64,000 nt of DNA from Dactylorhiza incarnata (GCA_033032865.1 JAWHQI010000001.1:1386001-1450000); one strand, 5' to 3'. Counted from the stretch's first letter, positions 10,169-20,124 are shown. A program made the numbers and translations. The notes: generated by a model from the sequence alone, not told the origin.

Positions 10169-11604
10169 TTCCCTTCCCCTTCAAGGGCCAGCTTGTCCTC
10201 AAGCTGGAGGCGGTGAGCGCGCGGCTCCTTCCCCGCAGTACTCTGTCCCATCCTGGTTGAACTGAGGCCTTCCAAGCAGTACTCCTTCCCGTGCCGGCTG
10301 AACTCCATAGTCATCTGAACCCAATCGAAGGTCACACGCTTAAGTTGTTGCAGCCACGGTGCGCCCAAGACCATGTCAGAACCCCGGATTGGCAATAAGT
10401 AAACATCAATATGCTCGGTGTATCCCTGTATCTGGAGCTCCACCCCTTTCATCACCCCCTCGCATTGCAGTGTACGTCCATCCGCCACCCTGACGTGGAA
10501 CGCTGCGATGCCATCTATGACACCCCCCGTCTGCCGGGCCACACCGGGTTGGATGAAGTTGTGAGTGCTCCCGCTGTCCATCAAGAGCGTCACCGTCGCC
10601 CTGCCGACCCTCCCAGTCAAGTGTAAGGTCGGAGATGGGGTACCCCCCTTCAGGGCATGGAGGGATACGACAAAGTCGTCAAAAACCAACTCTCCCTCCG
10701 CTGCAGTGTGAGTAACATCTTCCGCTTCCTCCTGTAGCATGAATACCTGGACCTTCTGGCAAGCGTGCCCGCGGGTATACTTCTCATCGCAGTTGAAGCA
10801 TAACCCTTTGTCCTTTCTGGCCTGAAGCTCCTGCCACGTCAACCTCGCCACCGTAGGGCGGCCCCCGGTAGGTGGTTCTTGCTTGGGTACATCTGCACCC
10901 GTAGGTGCCCGACCTGTCGTCCGAGTCCTCTGCCGATTGTATCGCTCCTCCTGTATCCTGGCCAGGCTGATGGCATGACTCAAACTGCGTGGCATGTAGG
11001 CGTGGACCTCGTCTCTCAGGTGATCCTTCAATCCTGATACAAAGCAGCTCAGCATCGTTTTTTCCTCCCAATTGACCCGATTGGCCAACCGTTCAAACTC
11101 TGTCCGGTACTCCGTGACGGTCCCGTTTTGCCGCAATTTCTGCAACATGGCTTCAACATCTTCGTACTCCAAAGGACCGAAGCGAGCAGAGAAACACTCC
11201 ACAAACTCCTCCCAGGGTGCATAGTCGCGTCCCCTCAGAAACCATTTTGTCCACTGATAGGCGTCCTCTTCCAGGTGGAAAGATGCCAACTGAACTCACT
11301 GCCCCGCCGGAATCTCTTGGTATTTGAAAAAAAGTTCAGCTTTCTGGATCCACTCAAGGGCGTCACCTCCTTTGAACTTAGGGAAGTTCATTCGTGTCAA
11401 TTTGGGCTGCATATATGGGCGGTGTTCTGCCGGTGCTGGATGGTATGGTGGTGCCGGAGCCACTGCGGGCCCGGGCCGCCCCCGGTCCAGACCGTAGCCT
11501 CCTTGTTGCCCTCCACCCCATGGGTTGCCATTTCCATAGTCCGTCGGTCCTCCATATGGCGGTGGCATCGGTAGGATGCCTGCCACCCCCCCCCCCCCCC
11601 CCCG
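10057..11604 (-). pseudogene. Gag C-terminal half, aspartic protease and pol tail (fused by deletion)
   Basis: The minus-strand frame encodes the gag core (FHLEEDAYQWTKWFLRGRDY, then LQKLRQNGTVTEYRTEF, then a SCFVSGLKDHLRDEVHAYM segment), a zinc-knuckle-like CFNCDEKYTRGHAC (CX2C...H...C), and an aspartic protease with DSGSTHNFI (about 10549-10590) and VLGAPWL. It then joins directly to EDKLALEGEGNV, the extreme C-terminus of pol in the related full-length element, and ends inside the 3' LTR at 10057. One in-frame TGA (11296-11298) replaces a conserved Trp codon. An 18-C run shifts the frame relative to the gag N-terminus. No RT, RNase H or integrase is present. Confidence 0.9.
11586..11603. 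repeat. Poly-C run of 18 bases at a gag frameshift
   Basis: The minus-strand gag frame before this run (from 12056) and after it (to 10057) differ. The run encodes glycines. A change in run length by one or two bases would alter the frame. Confidence 0.9.
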
Positions 11605-12056
11605 AGTGGGGTCGCATTCGCTCCAGTAGGTCGAAAAGGGGCTGCTCCCTGCCCTGGACCCCGCCACGAGGGACCCGGCTGCATTCCCGGTCCGTTCCAA
11701 GCGTACTGAGCGCCGAACGGCCCATTCGGTGCCGCCGATCCCGATACGTGGATGTCGCCTCCCGTAGACCCGGATCCGGCACCTTGTTGCGTTCCACTTC
11801 CGATTCCTGTGTCGTTCTGCGCCGGGGGATGGTAGGATACTTCGGTTTCGGATCCCTCCGCCGCATGGGATTTTCCTTTCAGATTTTGCACGAGTAAGTT
11901 CTTGATCTCCTCCATGCGCGCGTCCAAGCGATCCTCTAGATTTTTATGGGAGGATTTCACTTGTTCGTCGAGTGCCGCCACCGTGTCCGACAACACTACG
12001 TAGTTCTCTTCGATGGTGGCCAATCGTGCATTCTCGGCTTCGGTGCGTGTCACCAT
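11604..12056 (-). pseudogene. Gag N-terminal half, gag-protease-only element
   Basis: The minus-strand start is the ATG at 12056 (MVTRTEAENARLATIEENY), chosen because the related element starts gag at an equivalent ATG (44954, MVTTRLQDENGRLETLEEN). A predicted coiled-coil-like stretch follows (DTVAALDEQVKSSHKNLED), then QNLKGKS and a long Gly/Pro/Ser-rich linker. The frame shifts at the poly-C run, so this half is not continuous with the gag core as the sequence stands. Gag would form the cytoplasmic particle. Confidence 0.8.
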
Positions 12057-12519
12057 GGCAGCGGAACCAGACGCCGGAAGCGCTGGAGCAACAGAAGTCG
12101 GGGGAGCAGGCAGGAGGCAGGCGGCGGCAGCGGCGGTGGCCCCGGAGCAGCGGGCGGCGGCCGCTGGAGTACCAGGCGGCGGCCTCTGGAGCAGCAGGCG
12201 CTGGAGTCGTCGGATCGGAAAGGAGTCGGCGCTGGAATCCCTGGAAAAGTCGGAGAAGAAGCTCGGAGAAGAAGCTCGTTGTCGAAGAAGTCGCTGGACT
12301 CGAAAAAAGGGCAAGGATCCGCTGGATCGGGGTTAGACGAGGCCGACGGAATGGACGTGAAGCGGAACTGTTGCCGAAGGAGCGGATCTGGGGGGGGATC
12401 GACGCAGATCGGGGGCCGGAAGCGGCGCTGGACGCGATGTCGCTGGAGTCGGCAGTCGCTGGAGTAGGCGAGAGATGGAGCGCTGGACGCGAGGGATCCG
12501 GAAAAAAATGGGGAGGACG
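12057..12519 (-). repeat. GC-rich repeat-built 5' leader of the gag-protease-only element
   Basis: Between the primer binding site and gag. Degenerate short repeats based on GCTGGAGTCG, GGCGGCAGC and CGGAAGCG motifs on the plus strand give open frames in several phases that are low-complexity shadows. Confidence 0.6.
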
Positions 12520-12536
12520 AATCCTCTGATACCAAA
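12520..12536 (-). other. Primer binding site, gag-protease-only element
   Basis: TTTGGTATCAGAGGATT follows the 5' LTR on the minus strand, matching initiator Met tRNA priming. Confidence 0.85.
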
Positions 12537-12855
12537 TGTTATGAATATGCTAGGGATAGAGAGAAAGCTAGAGAGACTAGGGAAGAAGAGGGAACTAGGG
12601 TTTGCTAGAAGAGGAATACCTGATAATAATCTTCATAGCCATCAAGAGGGAGGGGTCCGGGTATATATAATACCCGGACCCAAGGGGGCCGACCGGCCCC
12701 CATAGGGGCTGAACCAGTGTGGTTCAGCCCCAATTCCTTATATTTAATATTGGCGGGCTGAACCGGATGGTTCAGCCCGGTCTTCTTCCGTCTTCTCCTT
12801 TGGTCGACGTGCACAGTCGTATCCTCCGCATCCGGTAGAGTCGCCGAGCGTAACA
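12537..12855 (-). repeat. 5' LTR of the gag-protease-only element
   Basis: 319 bp, two differences from 9850-10168. Holds the palindromic TATA at 12654-12680. Confidence 0.95.
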
Positions 12856-13140
12856 TTCCTAAAATGCCCTTGCATCCAAACCGTCGACACTATCAAAAAC
12901 TTCTATGTAGCCAGGCGGTTTGCACTCCATGGCAGGGGGTAAATTTTCTCATTCCAGAAATTTCTAACCGACAAAGCACATACTTAATAAGGAAGCCAAT
13001 TAATGATACCATCCAAGTGATTAAAACCAACCACATTATTACCAAATACTGATACCAGCCAAGTGATCAAAACCAACTATATTATTACCAATTATTGATA
13101 CCAGCGAAGTGATTAAAACCAGACACATTATTAATTACAT
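12856..13140 (-). repeat. Old Gypsy LTR remnant, right part, with a ~46-bp tandem repeat
   Basis: The continuation of the LTR at 9300-9849 after the insertion. It matches 14281-14498 closely (CCGACAAARCACATACTTAA). From about 13000 to 13140 a unit reading TGATACCAGCCAAGTGAT is repeated three times at ~46-bp spacing. The copy at 14440-14498 has only one and a part. Confidence 0.7.
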
Positions 13141-13323
13141 CTCTATATATACATTTTTTCTAAGATATAATATAATAAAACTTAATATAAGCAAACATAA
13201 ATTATATAGAATTACATACGAAATCCGTTTCAGGAAATCGCGGCCACCTCGTCGATCTCATCATTAGAGTCTTTATTCAAATAAAACATATTGTTTAGTA
13301 TTTATTTATTTATATTTACGTTC

Positions 13324-13465
13324 TTGAGGTCATGGGTTCGAGTCCTGGAAGAAGCCTCTTGAAAAAATGCAGGGTAAGGTTTGCCTACATTTCACCCTTG
13401 CGGTGGGACCCTTCCCCGGACCCTCGCTGCGCGGGTATGCTTTGTGCACTGGGCTGCCCTTTTAT
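13324..13465 (+). mobile_element. Au-like SINE, truncated at the B-box
   Basis: It starts near GGTCATGGGTTCGAGTCCTGG (the B-box) and continues with ATGCAGGGTAAGG, GTGGGACCCTTCCCC and ends GGGCTGCCC plus a T tail. Possible short flanking repeat TTATATTTA. It lies inside the old Gypsy remnant between its coding piece and LTR. Confidence 0.8.
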
Positions 13466-13639
13466 ATTTAAGTGCGTAATCATGACGTAAAAATTAATAT
13501 CATACCTTATCATGCTTGGCGAGAAATAACAATTTTCTCTTCCTTACAAAAAATTTCGTCTACGAAAGTTCTATTCTGATACAGTATCAAAAAGGTGGGA
13601 GCAGTTCCCTCGTCATTTCTTCTCTTTCCCAAGTTGCTT

Positions 13640-14160
13640 CGTGAACAATATATCACTTCCACCATATTTTGATGAATTTCACCTCACGATTGTGGAGCTT
13701 TTTAATCTGCCAATCTATGATTCGATATGGCTCGGTTGGACTTGACAAATCAGCTTCTACATGAATATCTTCAAATGAAGTCACCTTCTCAGCATCAGAA
13801 ACACACTTTCGCAGTGAGGAGATATAAGATACATCATGGAGATTTTTGAGGTTCTCTGATAATGCTAATATATATACCACTTCGCCAATTCTTTCAATAA
13901 TCGGGAAGGGACCTACATATCAAGGACCAAGTTTCCCCAATCTCCAAAGTCGAGACACGCCTTTAAAATGTTTTATTTTCAAACATACTTGATCCCCTAC
14001 ATTAAATTCCACTCTTCGATGCATAACGTTATAATATTTTTGTTGTTTGTCCCGTGCAATCTACAATTTTTCTCGAATAATTAACATCTTCTTATGCACT
14101 TTATCTACTAGCTTCTGCTTTAATAACTTCTTCTCGTCATCTTCGGCTCAGCTTAAGAGG
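13640..14160 (-). pseudogene. Gypsy integrase C-terminal and post-integrase remnant
   Basis: On the minus strand the translation runs from a VDKVHKKM segment (about 14100) through VEFNVGDQVCLKI and GPFPIIERIGEVVY to the frame 13653-13880 (LRKCVSDAEKV, then KLHNREVKFIKIWWK). This is the integrase C-terminal GPY/F-type module and the segment after it in plant Gypsy polyproteins. Stop codons interrupt it. Everything upstream (gag to integrase core) is missing, and the next sequence at 14183 is an LTR copy, indicating an internal deletion. Confidence 0.75.
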
Positions 14161-14182
14161 GCTCGACATCTCCTGCCATATA

Positions 14183-14498
14183 ATCCTAGTCATCCGCTCG
14201 GCAGAGGCTCGCAGGAAGAAAAATCGAGTAACGGAATTGAATGAACCAAGCCGATAAGTTCATTTTAACCCCATCAGCATATAATATGTGATTCCTAAAA
14301 CACCCTTACATTCAAACCGTCGACACAATATCAAAAACAACTATGCAGCGAGGTGGTTTCCATTCAGGGCAGGGAGTAAATTTCCCCATTCCCGAAATTT
14401 CTAACCGACAAAACACATACTTAATAAGGAAGCCAATTAATGATACCAGCCAAGTGATTAAAACCAGCCACATTATTACTAATTACTGATACCAGCCA
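14183..14498 (-). repeat. Old Gypsy LTR remnant, second copy (uninterrupted)
   Basis: Matches 9735-9849 joined to 12860-13050 without the 3-kb insertion. It therefore shows the pre-insertion form of that target site, including a single TTCCT. Confidence 0.75.
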
Positions 14499-15117
14499 AG
14501 TATGTGTTTAAGGTTTAGGGTGGACTCTCCTTCTTTTTCCTCCTTTCTCCTCCTTCGGGCGGATTGTCGTGATATTTTTGATGATTGCTTTCCTATGCAT
14601 CGAGGATGGTAAGGAGGCGGTGTCTCCAAGCAACCCATGCGATCTTTCTTCTTCTTCTCCTCTGATTTCATGGAAACTCTAACCTTAGATCCTAACTTTT
14701 CATCAAGTTTTTGGATATGTTTTGGCTGGAAATCAGCTAATTCTTTTGGAGCTTCATCTTGTTGGATTTCAGAGAATGCGACGATTGTCTTACCTCTTCT
14801 TCTACCTCTTTGACGAACTAAAAGAACATACCCCAATCTTAGGGCTTTCCTGTTTTTCTAGACAATTATGGATGGGGGAAATGGTCCATCTAAGGTTTTA
14901 GGGAAGGCTAACAAAATGGATGTATTTTAGATGACTTAATTGATTCGGTTGGGAGGTCCCTGAATCCTGATAGATGTGAATCGAGATAGCTCCACCAGAA
15001 TCCTCTTATTCTTATTTTAGATTAATTCTCCCGACGTTTCGCTATTTTCCCTTCCTCTCGAGGGTAGTCGGAAAGGAATTTTTATGGGGGATTCATTCTT
15101 TTCAGTTTGAAGTATTT
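14499..15117. other. Unassigned region with one minus-strand open frame
   Basis: A 117-codon minus-strand frame (14483-14836) encodes a Lys/Arg-rich product (PKELADFQPKHIQKLDEKLG, then RRRRKEEKEGE) that I do not recognise. It starts within unannotated sequence and ends in the LTR copy, so it may be chance. No other gene is seen. Confidence 0.3.
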
Positions 15118-15258
15118 ATGGTCACGGGTTCGAGTCCTGGAAGCAGCCACTTGCAGAAATGCAGGGTAAGGTTTGCCTACATTTTACCCTTGTGGTGGGA
15201 CCCTTCCCCGGACCCTCGCCGCGCAGGGATGCTTTGTGCACCGAGCTGCCCTTTTTTT
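15118..15258 (+). mobile_element. Au-like SINE truncated at the B-box, with long target duplication
   Basis: Begins ATGGTCACGGGTTCGAGTCC and continues with the Au body (AAATGCAGGGTAAGG, GTGGGACCCTTCCCCGGACC, GCTTTGTGCACCGAGCTGCCC) and a T tail. It is bracketed by a 27-bp direct repeat, 15091-15117 and 15259-15285, with two mismatches by eye. This proves retroposition of an already headless copy at this spot. Confidence 0.88.
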
Positions 15259-15285
15259 ATTCATTCTTTTCAGTTGGGAGTATTT

Positions 15286-15912
15286 CTAATTCCTCTCAAT
15301 TTTATTAGGGAGAGAATTTTTAGCCTCCCATCTTCTCTGGATGATATTCATACTCTGATCTATGAATTATGAGGGCGGAATTTAATTTGGGTTAAGGACC
15401 TTGATTCTTTATGTTTTGAAGATGGCCTGGATAGAAACTTCCGGGCAACCCATGCTTACATCATGAAAATTGGTTGTAAAGGAAATTGATTATTTTGGCA
15501 AGCATTTTCTTCAACTATTTCTGATTTGTTCATGTGTACCTATGGTTTAGGAATAGAGTTTCCCTGTTGACTTAAAGGATAAGTTATATTCTATTGATAA
15601 TTCCTTTCTTTGCAAATGGTTATTATGGTATTTTAGTATACATAATTTCCTAATCTAAAGGCTAACTAATATTATGCTTTTCAACTCTTATCAAAAGGCT
15701 AACTGATATTCTGCTTTTCAACTCTTATCACAACCGGTTAATATCATCCATGCTTTTCATGCTGGGTGAATCTATTGGAGATAAGGATACATCTTACGGG
15801 GTTGTTCTATGAATATTGTCTTAATACAATTTTCTTACAGCCAACTTGCTTTTTTAAAGAGATGGATTCTATTGCCTATTACATACTAGTTCAATTTGGT
15901 TAAGACTTTGTG
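15286..15912. other. AT-rich stretch without a recognised gene
   Basis: Contains a short direct repeat (AAAGGCTAACT...ATTATGCTTTTCAACTC near 15658-15730). Broken frames give no family I can name. Confidence 0.4.
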
Positions 15913-15917
15913 GAAAG

Positions 15918-17271
15918 TGACGGGGATTCATCAGTTGTTGCACCCGGAGGGGTCGCCGCAAGCCAGGACCCACGTTTATCTATTCGAGCAAGAAGAAGTG
16001 ATCGGATCGCCGATCCGACTCCGCGGTTGCGTCCGACGCGCCGTTGCGAGTCGAAATCATATATTAGTTTACTATTTTCGAGTTTGTTTTCATATATTTA
16101 GCGGCCGATCCCCACCGGCCAATCATAGCCGTTGATGGGGATGCCCTAGGCTTTTCTTATTTTATAAATAGAGGTTGTATGGGCTGAACAAAGGCATTGT
16201 AGATTTTGGAGAACATCATTCCCGGAATCCTGCGATCAGCCCACGGTGCCGACTCCGTGGAACCCTAGGTGACGACTCCTAGGCGTGTATCTTCTTCCCC
16301 AAGGTAAACCCTAACCCCTCCCCTCTTTCTCCACTGTTTTTCCTTGCTGCCGCCCCTCCCTAGCCCCGTTTTCCTACTGCCGCCAGCCACCACAAGTCCA
16401 GTCCCCCTGCATACAGCCCGCCCCCTCCCCTTCCCTGTTTTCCCCTGCTGCCGCCACCCTTTCCCTTCCCAGCAGCACTTCCGCCGCCTCCAGGCCCTGC
16501 TGCCAGCCAAGCCGCCGCCAGCCCTCCCCTCCCCTGCCCTGATTTCCGCCCAGATCTGCCCAGATCTGGCCGCCGCCCCTCTCCCAGCACTTCCCCAAGC
16601 CGCCGGCCTTCTTCCCCCTTCTCCCAAACCCGCCCTTACGTGGATCCACCTCCCCCTCACCCTAAGACCTTAGATCAGTCCAGATCTAGGATTTTCTTGG
16701 CCCGATCCGCTGTTTTTGCAGCCAAACATCATCTCGTTACCCGGATCCGCCTCCTAGTGTCCGGATCTATCCACCAACAACCCGATCTACCCAAACTCCA
16801 CCAAAGACAGCCACCCCCAACCCGTCGCACCTCCGATTCCACCACCGTTCGCCGATCTATACATCTGGAAACCCAAATCTCTAGTGTCTTGGTTCAGCCC
16901 ACTATTTTGTGAGTCCTTCGTTGTACTTTGACATTTGATTCGGTATTATTATTTGGTATTTTCCTTGTGCTTGTTTGGAAATTATACTGGTGGATGTTTG
17001 TTTGCATACTACTGTAATTGCAGGTGAGACAAATTCGCCGCGCGCTCGCTTTTGGCCCTCCGTTGCGGAGGAAAGCCACGCTCACCCGCTAAAATAAATA
17101 TTGCTTTAACTTTGTGTGATCTTGTGTGTGGCGTTACAAAATTTTCATTGCTCTAATTATTAATCGTCGTTGCCAACTGTCGCATTGCATTTAGCATAGG
17201 TTTAGTACCCCGCAGGCGCACTTTCACTAGAGTCCTAGGTTTTTGAGCACCCACAGCCTACCCCTACATCA
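15918..17271 (+). repeat. 5' LTR of the 15918-19356 Gypsy element
   Basis: 1354 bp. TATAAATA box at 16163-16170, TGACGACTCCTAGG near 16270, a long pyrimidine-rich C-rich tract (about 16290-16640), then the AT-rich end. Its last 138 bases (17134-17271) are repeated at 19219-19356. Confidence 0.85.
16163..16170 (+). promoter_or_regulatory. LTR TATA box
   Basis: TATAAATA, about 55 bp upstream of the conserved CATTCCCGGAATCC segment. The related LTRs at 1-1816 and 2745-4429 have the same box in the same relative place. Confidence 0.6.
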
Positions 17272-17287
17272 ATTGGTATCAAAGCAC
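17272..17287 (+). other. Primer binding site, 15918 Gypsy element
   Basis: ATTGGTATCAAAGCAC directly after the LTR end ACATCA. Confidence 0.75.
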
Positions 17288-17302
17288 AGGTTAGGCCTTT
17301 GC

Positions 17303-18760
17303 ATGCTCCGTAGTGGTAGGTTCTTTAGAAGAAGCATGGTAGATCCTCAAGTCACCGACGACCGAAAGGCGAGCTCGAATTCGGGTACCGCCTTCGCTGA
17401 GTTTCAGCGTCTTCTCCTAGATCGTTTCGACACCTTAGGTGCCCAGTTCGACGACGTGCGTCATGATCTCGCCGAGGTGAATCTTCGCCTAGACCACTTA
17501 GAGAATGTCAGGGACACTCCTGCACAACCTGATGATTCGCTTGAGGACGATCCCGATGATCCCCCACGTCCTAATCCAAACCCGAGAGATGGCCAACCTC
17601 CAGTGGACCGCCCCCGTCGTGAGGCCCCTCGTCGAGCCCCAGCTCCACCGGTGAGGTGAGGCCCTGACCCTATGGTCGAGCGTAGACCAGCTCCGGTACA
17701 TGATAGACCTCCACACCCACATGATGAGTACCGGATGCCACGTCAGCCCCAGCCGGACCCCAGAGGTCGTGTACCCCCGCACGACCGTCGAGATCATCAC
17801 CGAGATGAGTATTATCCCCCGGTTCGGAGAGAGCGTGGACCCCCACCCGACCGTCGAGATCATCACCGAGATGAGTATTATCCCCCGGTTCGGAGAGAGC
17901 GTGGACCCCCATCCGCTCGATACGATTATGCCCATGACGATTATCCAGAGGACTACCCCGACCCCTGGAGAGGTGGCCACCAGTTGGACATCACTCGTCG
18001 TATTCGACTCGACGCTCCTACGTTCGATGGTCGTCTGGACCCGAAAGCTTTCAGCGATTGGCTCCTGGACATGGACCACTATTTCGAGTGGTACGATACG
18101 AGTGACGAGCGTTGTGTCCGCCTTGCAAAGATGAAGCTGATCGGACAGGCTAAAGTGTTCTGGATTAGCGTAGAGAGAGCACTAGAGCGAGATGGGTATT
18201 ACCCCATCGCCACTTGGGTTGAGATGAAACAGAGGTTGAGTGAGAAGTACCACCCCACGTCTTACCGAGACCAATTATTTGAGCAGTTGCAGAACTTACG
18301 ACAGGGCAAACTCACTGTCGCAGAGTATATGGCTCGCTTCGACGAGCTAGTTGTTAGGAGTGACATTTCGGAGGAACCCATCGCCACTGCATCTCGCTTC
18401 AAGGCAGGCCTACGCGCTGAGCTTCGAAGAGAGTTGATTCCCCACCGTTTAGAGACCGTCGACCAGATATTCCAGCTCGCCCTCGAGTACGAGCAGTACC
18501 TTCGGTCATCTACCGCGAGGCAGTTCCCCTCTCAGACTGATTCCTCGACTTTTAGGAAACCCGCTCCACCCCAGACCACCTCGGCCACGCCCTCACGTGT
18601 TCCCACGGACACTAAGGGCAAGACCGCCGCCACTGATGACCAGCGTTCTGGGGGTATTCTGTGTTATAGATGTTCTGGCAGAGGACACGTGGCGGCGCAG
18701 TGTCCCACGCGGACCCTGCTAGTTGATGGTGAGGAGTGCGAGGTAGAAGAGGAAGAGGAA
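17303..18760 (+). pseudogene. Gypsy gag with one in-frame stop
   Basis: The start at ATG 17303 (MLRSGRFFRR) is chosen because the sister element begins gag with MLRSGRLF at 53309. The frame is open except for one TGA at 17657-17659. Order: helical N-terminus (EFQRLLLDRFDTLGAQFDD), an Arg/Pro/Asp-rich linker with two in-tandem 22-residue units (17783-17914), the gag core (APTFDGRLDPKAFSDWLLDM, then FEQLQNLRQGKLTVAEYM, then an SRFKAGLRAELRRELIPH segment), and a CCHC knuckle CYRCSGRGHVAAQC (18662-18703). Gag forms the virus-like particle and binds RNA. The TGA could be a C-to-T change of CGA. Confidence 0.88.
17783..17914 (+). repeat. 66-bp in-frame tandem duplication in gag linker
   Basis: Two nearly identical 66-bp units (17783 and 17849) encode DRRDHHRDEYYPPVRRERGP twice. 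A third, partly matching unit precedes them (about 17720-17782). Confidence 0.9.
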
Positions 18761-19218
18761 GGTACGGAAGAGATTAAGACCATCGTAGAAGAGGGTTGGG
18801 AGAGCGACGCAGAGAGATCGTTGGACGTGGGAGTGATTAGGCGCCTCCTACACACCCCGCGTGTAGACGAGGACTGGCGCCGCACCACCATCTTTTACAC
18901 ATATTTTCCTAGCACAGGTGGGCCCTGTAAGTTGGTCATTGACAGTCGGAGTTGCGTGAACATCGTAGCCCAAAAGGGGCTTGATCGCATGCAGGTGAAG
19001 GCAGAACCTCACCCTCATCCTTATCGTGCCGTCTGGGTAGATAAGACGGCGATTCAGGTTACCCAGCGTTGCCTTGTCCCGATTACCATTGCATCATTTC
19101 AGGACAAGGTCTGGTGCGATGTCATTCCCATGGACGTCGCCCACGTGTTGCTGGGACGCCCCTGGCTATTTGATCGTGATGTCACGTGTTTCGGTCGTTC
19201 GAACACGTGTGTCTTTTA
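18761..19218 (+). pseudogene. Gypsy aspartic protease, truncated pol
   Basis: Continues in frame from gag. After an acidic linker come the segments EDWRRTTIFYTYFP, VIDSRSCVNIVAQKGLDRM (active-site region), PHPYRAVWVDK, CLVPITIASF, WCDVIPMDVAHVLLGRPWLF. The active-site triplet reads Asp-Ser-Arg where Asp-Ser/Thr-Gly is normal, so the enzyme is probably inactive. The frame then reads into the truncated LTR and stops at 19279. All later pol domains are missing. Confidence 0.85.
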
Positions 19219-19356
19219 TTACAAAATTTTCATTGCTCTAATTATTAATCGTCATTGCCAACTGTCGCATTGCATTTAGCATAGGTTTAGTACCCCGCAC
19301 ACGCACTTTCACTAGAGTCCTAGGTTTTTGAGCACCCACAGCCTACCCCTACATCA
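19219..19356 (+). repeat. Truncated 3' LTR of the 15918 Gypsy element
   Basis: 138 bp matching 17134-17271 with few differences, ending ACATCA at the target duplication. Confidence 0.9.
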
Positions 19357-19361
19357 GAAAG

Positions 19362-20124
19362 CTTTGGATTAATCCCCAAGTAACCCAAAGTTATTAAAGA
19401 TGCCTTTCTTGAAATTAATATGTGTCTTCTAAAGAAATATAGATGGCCTACAAGTTTAACTCCAAGACAACTCGTGTGTTGGATGGTCTGAAAAGACAAC
19501 CCCATTCGATGCATTAGAACTACATGGGTTTGAATCCGTATGTTGGGGATAAGGAGTACGTAGGCGGCAGTTGAGGTAAAACTACCTCAACTCAAAGGGG
19601 AGTCCAAACATCACTCCCCAATCAGATACTTTACTACACTTGACATTGGTTGGTAGTTGTATTTAATACATATTCTACTTGAATTCATTAAAGGTGAATG
19701 TGTAATGCACCGGTGAACATCTATGTTATATAGAGGCAAATACAGAGGTAATTACCACAAAATGAGGTATATATGGTAATACTTTAATTAAGTTATGCTC
19801 TGATATACATTTATGATAATCCGTGGTTATGATTGACATAGTTATAATTGACATGGTTATAATTGGCATGGTTATAATGATACATGTATGATTGACAACG
19901 CTATTATTGATGTGGCTTTAAATGATGAAACTATAGTTATCAGGCTAATGTGGTTCTCCTTTAATATGGTTTTGATTCATATGATGATGCATATATGAAC
20001 ATGATTAATGATTGATATGCTCTTGAATGATATGGAATTTGTTTGAATCTCATGAATATTATGATATTTATTTGAATAGCAATCATACACGTCTTTACGT
20101 GTCATTGAAAATAATTTATCAAAT
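19362..20124. other. AT-rich non-coding stretch with ~18-bp repeats
   Basis: No gene is seen. At about 19830-19885 the motif TTATAATTGACATGG is repeated three to four times with small changes. The sequence continues at 25468 beyond the Copia insertion. Confidence 0.55.

Larger units (their letters stand above)
9850..12855 (-). mobile_element. Young gag-protease-only Gypsy element (Reina-like, RT/RNase H/integrase deleted)
   Basis: The two 319-bp LTRs (9850-10168 and 12537-12855) differ at only two positions by my count. The 5-bp target duplication TTCCT is perfect (9845-9849 and 12856-12860). On the minus strand: 5' LTR, TTTGGTATCAGAGG primer binding site (12520-12536), GC-rich leader, gag, aspartic protease, then a direct join to the last codons of pol (LQLEDKLAL near 10210) and the 3' LTR. 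About 3 kb of pol present in the relative at 44578-52754 is missing. It resembles TR-GAG elements, which move using proteins from relatives. LTR similarity shows the insertion is recent. Confidence 0.92.
15918..19356 (+). mobile_element. Internally deleted Gypsy element with gag and protease only
   Basis: Bounded by a perfect 5-bp duplication GAAAG (15913-15917 and 19357-19361) with ends TGACGG...ACATCA. The 5' LTR is 15918-17271 (1354 bp), followed by the primer binding site ATTGGTATCAAAGC. Gag and protease follow, and then the sequence jumps at about 19218 straight into the last 138 bases of the 3' LTR. RT, RNase H, integrase and about nine tenths of the 3' LTR are absent. Preserved outer ends show the deletion happened after insertion or during its reverse transcription. 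Confidence 0.88.

Noticed and set aside
11394..12529. Several long overlapping frames on the plus strand opposite gag
   Set aside because: They are antisense shadows of the Gly/Pro-rich gag linker and leader on the minus strand.
16344..16673. Proline-rich plus-strand frame
   Set aside because: Lies in the pyrimidine-rich part of a Gypsy LTR, before the primer binding site. Composition artefact.
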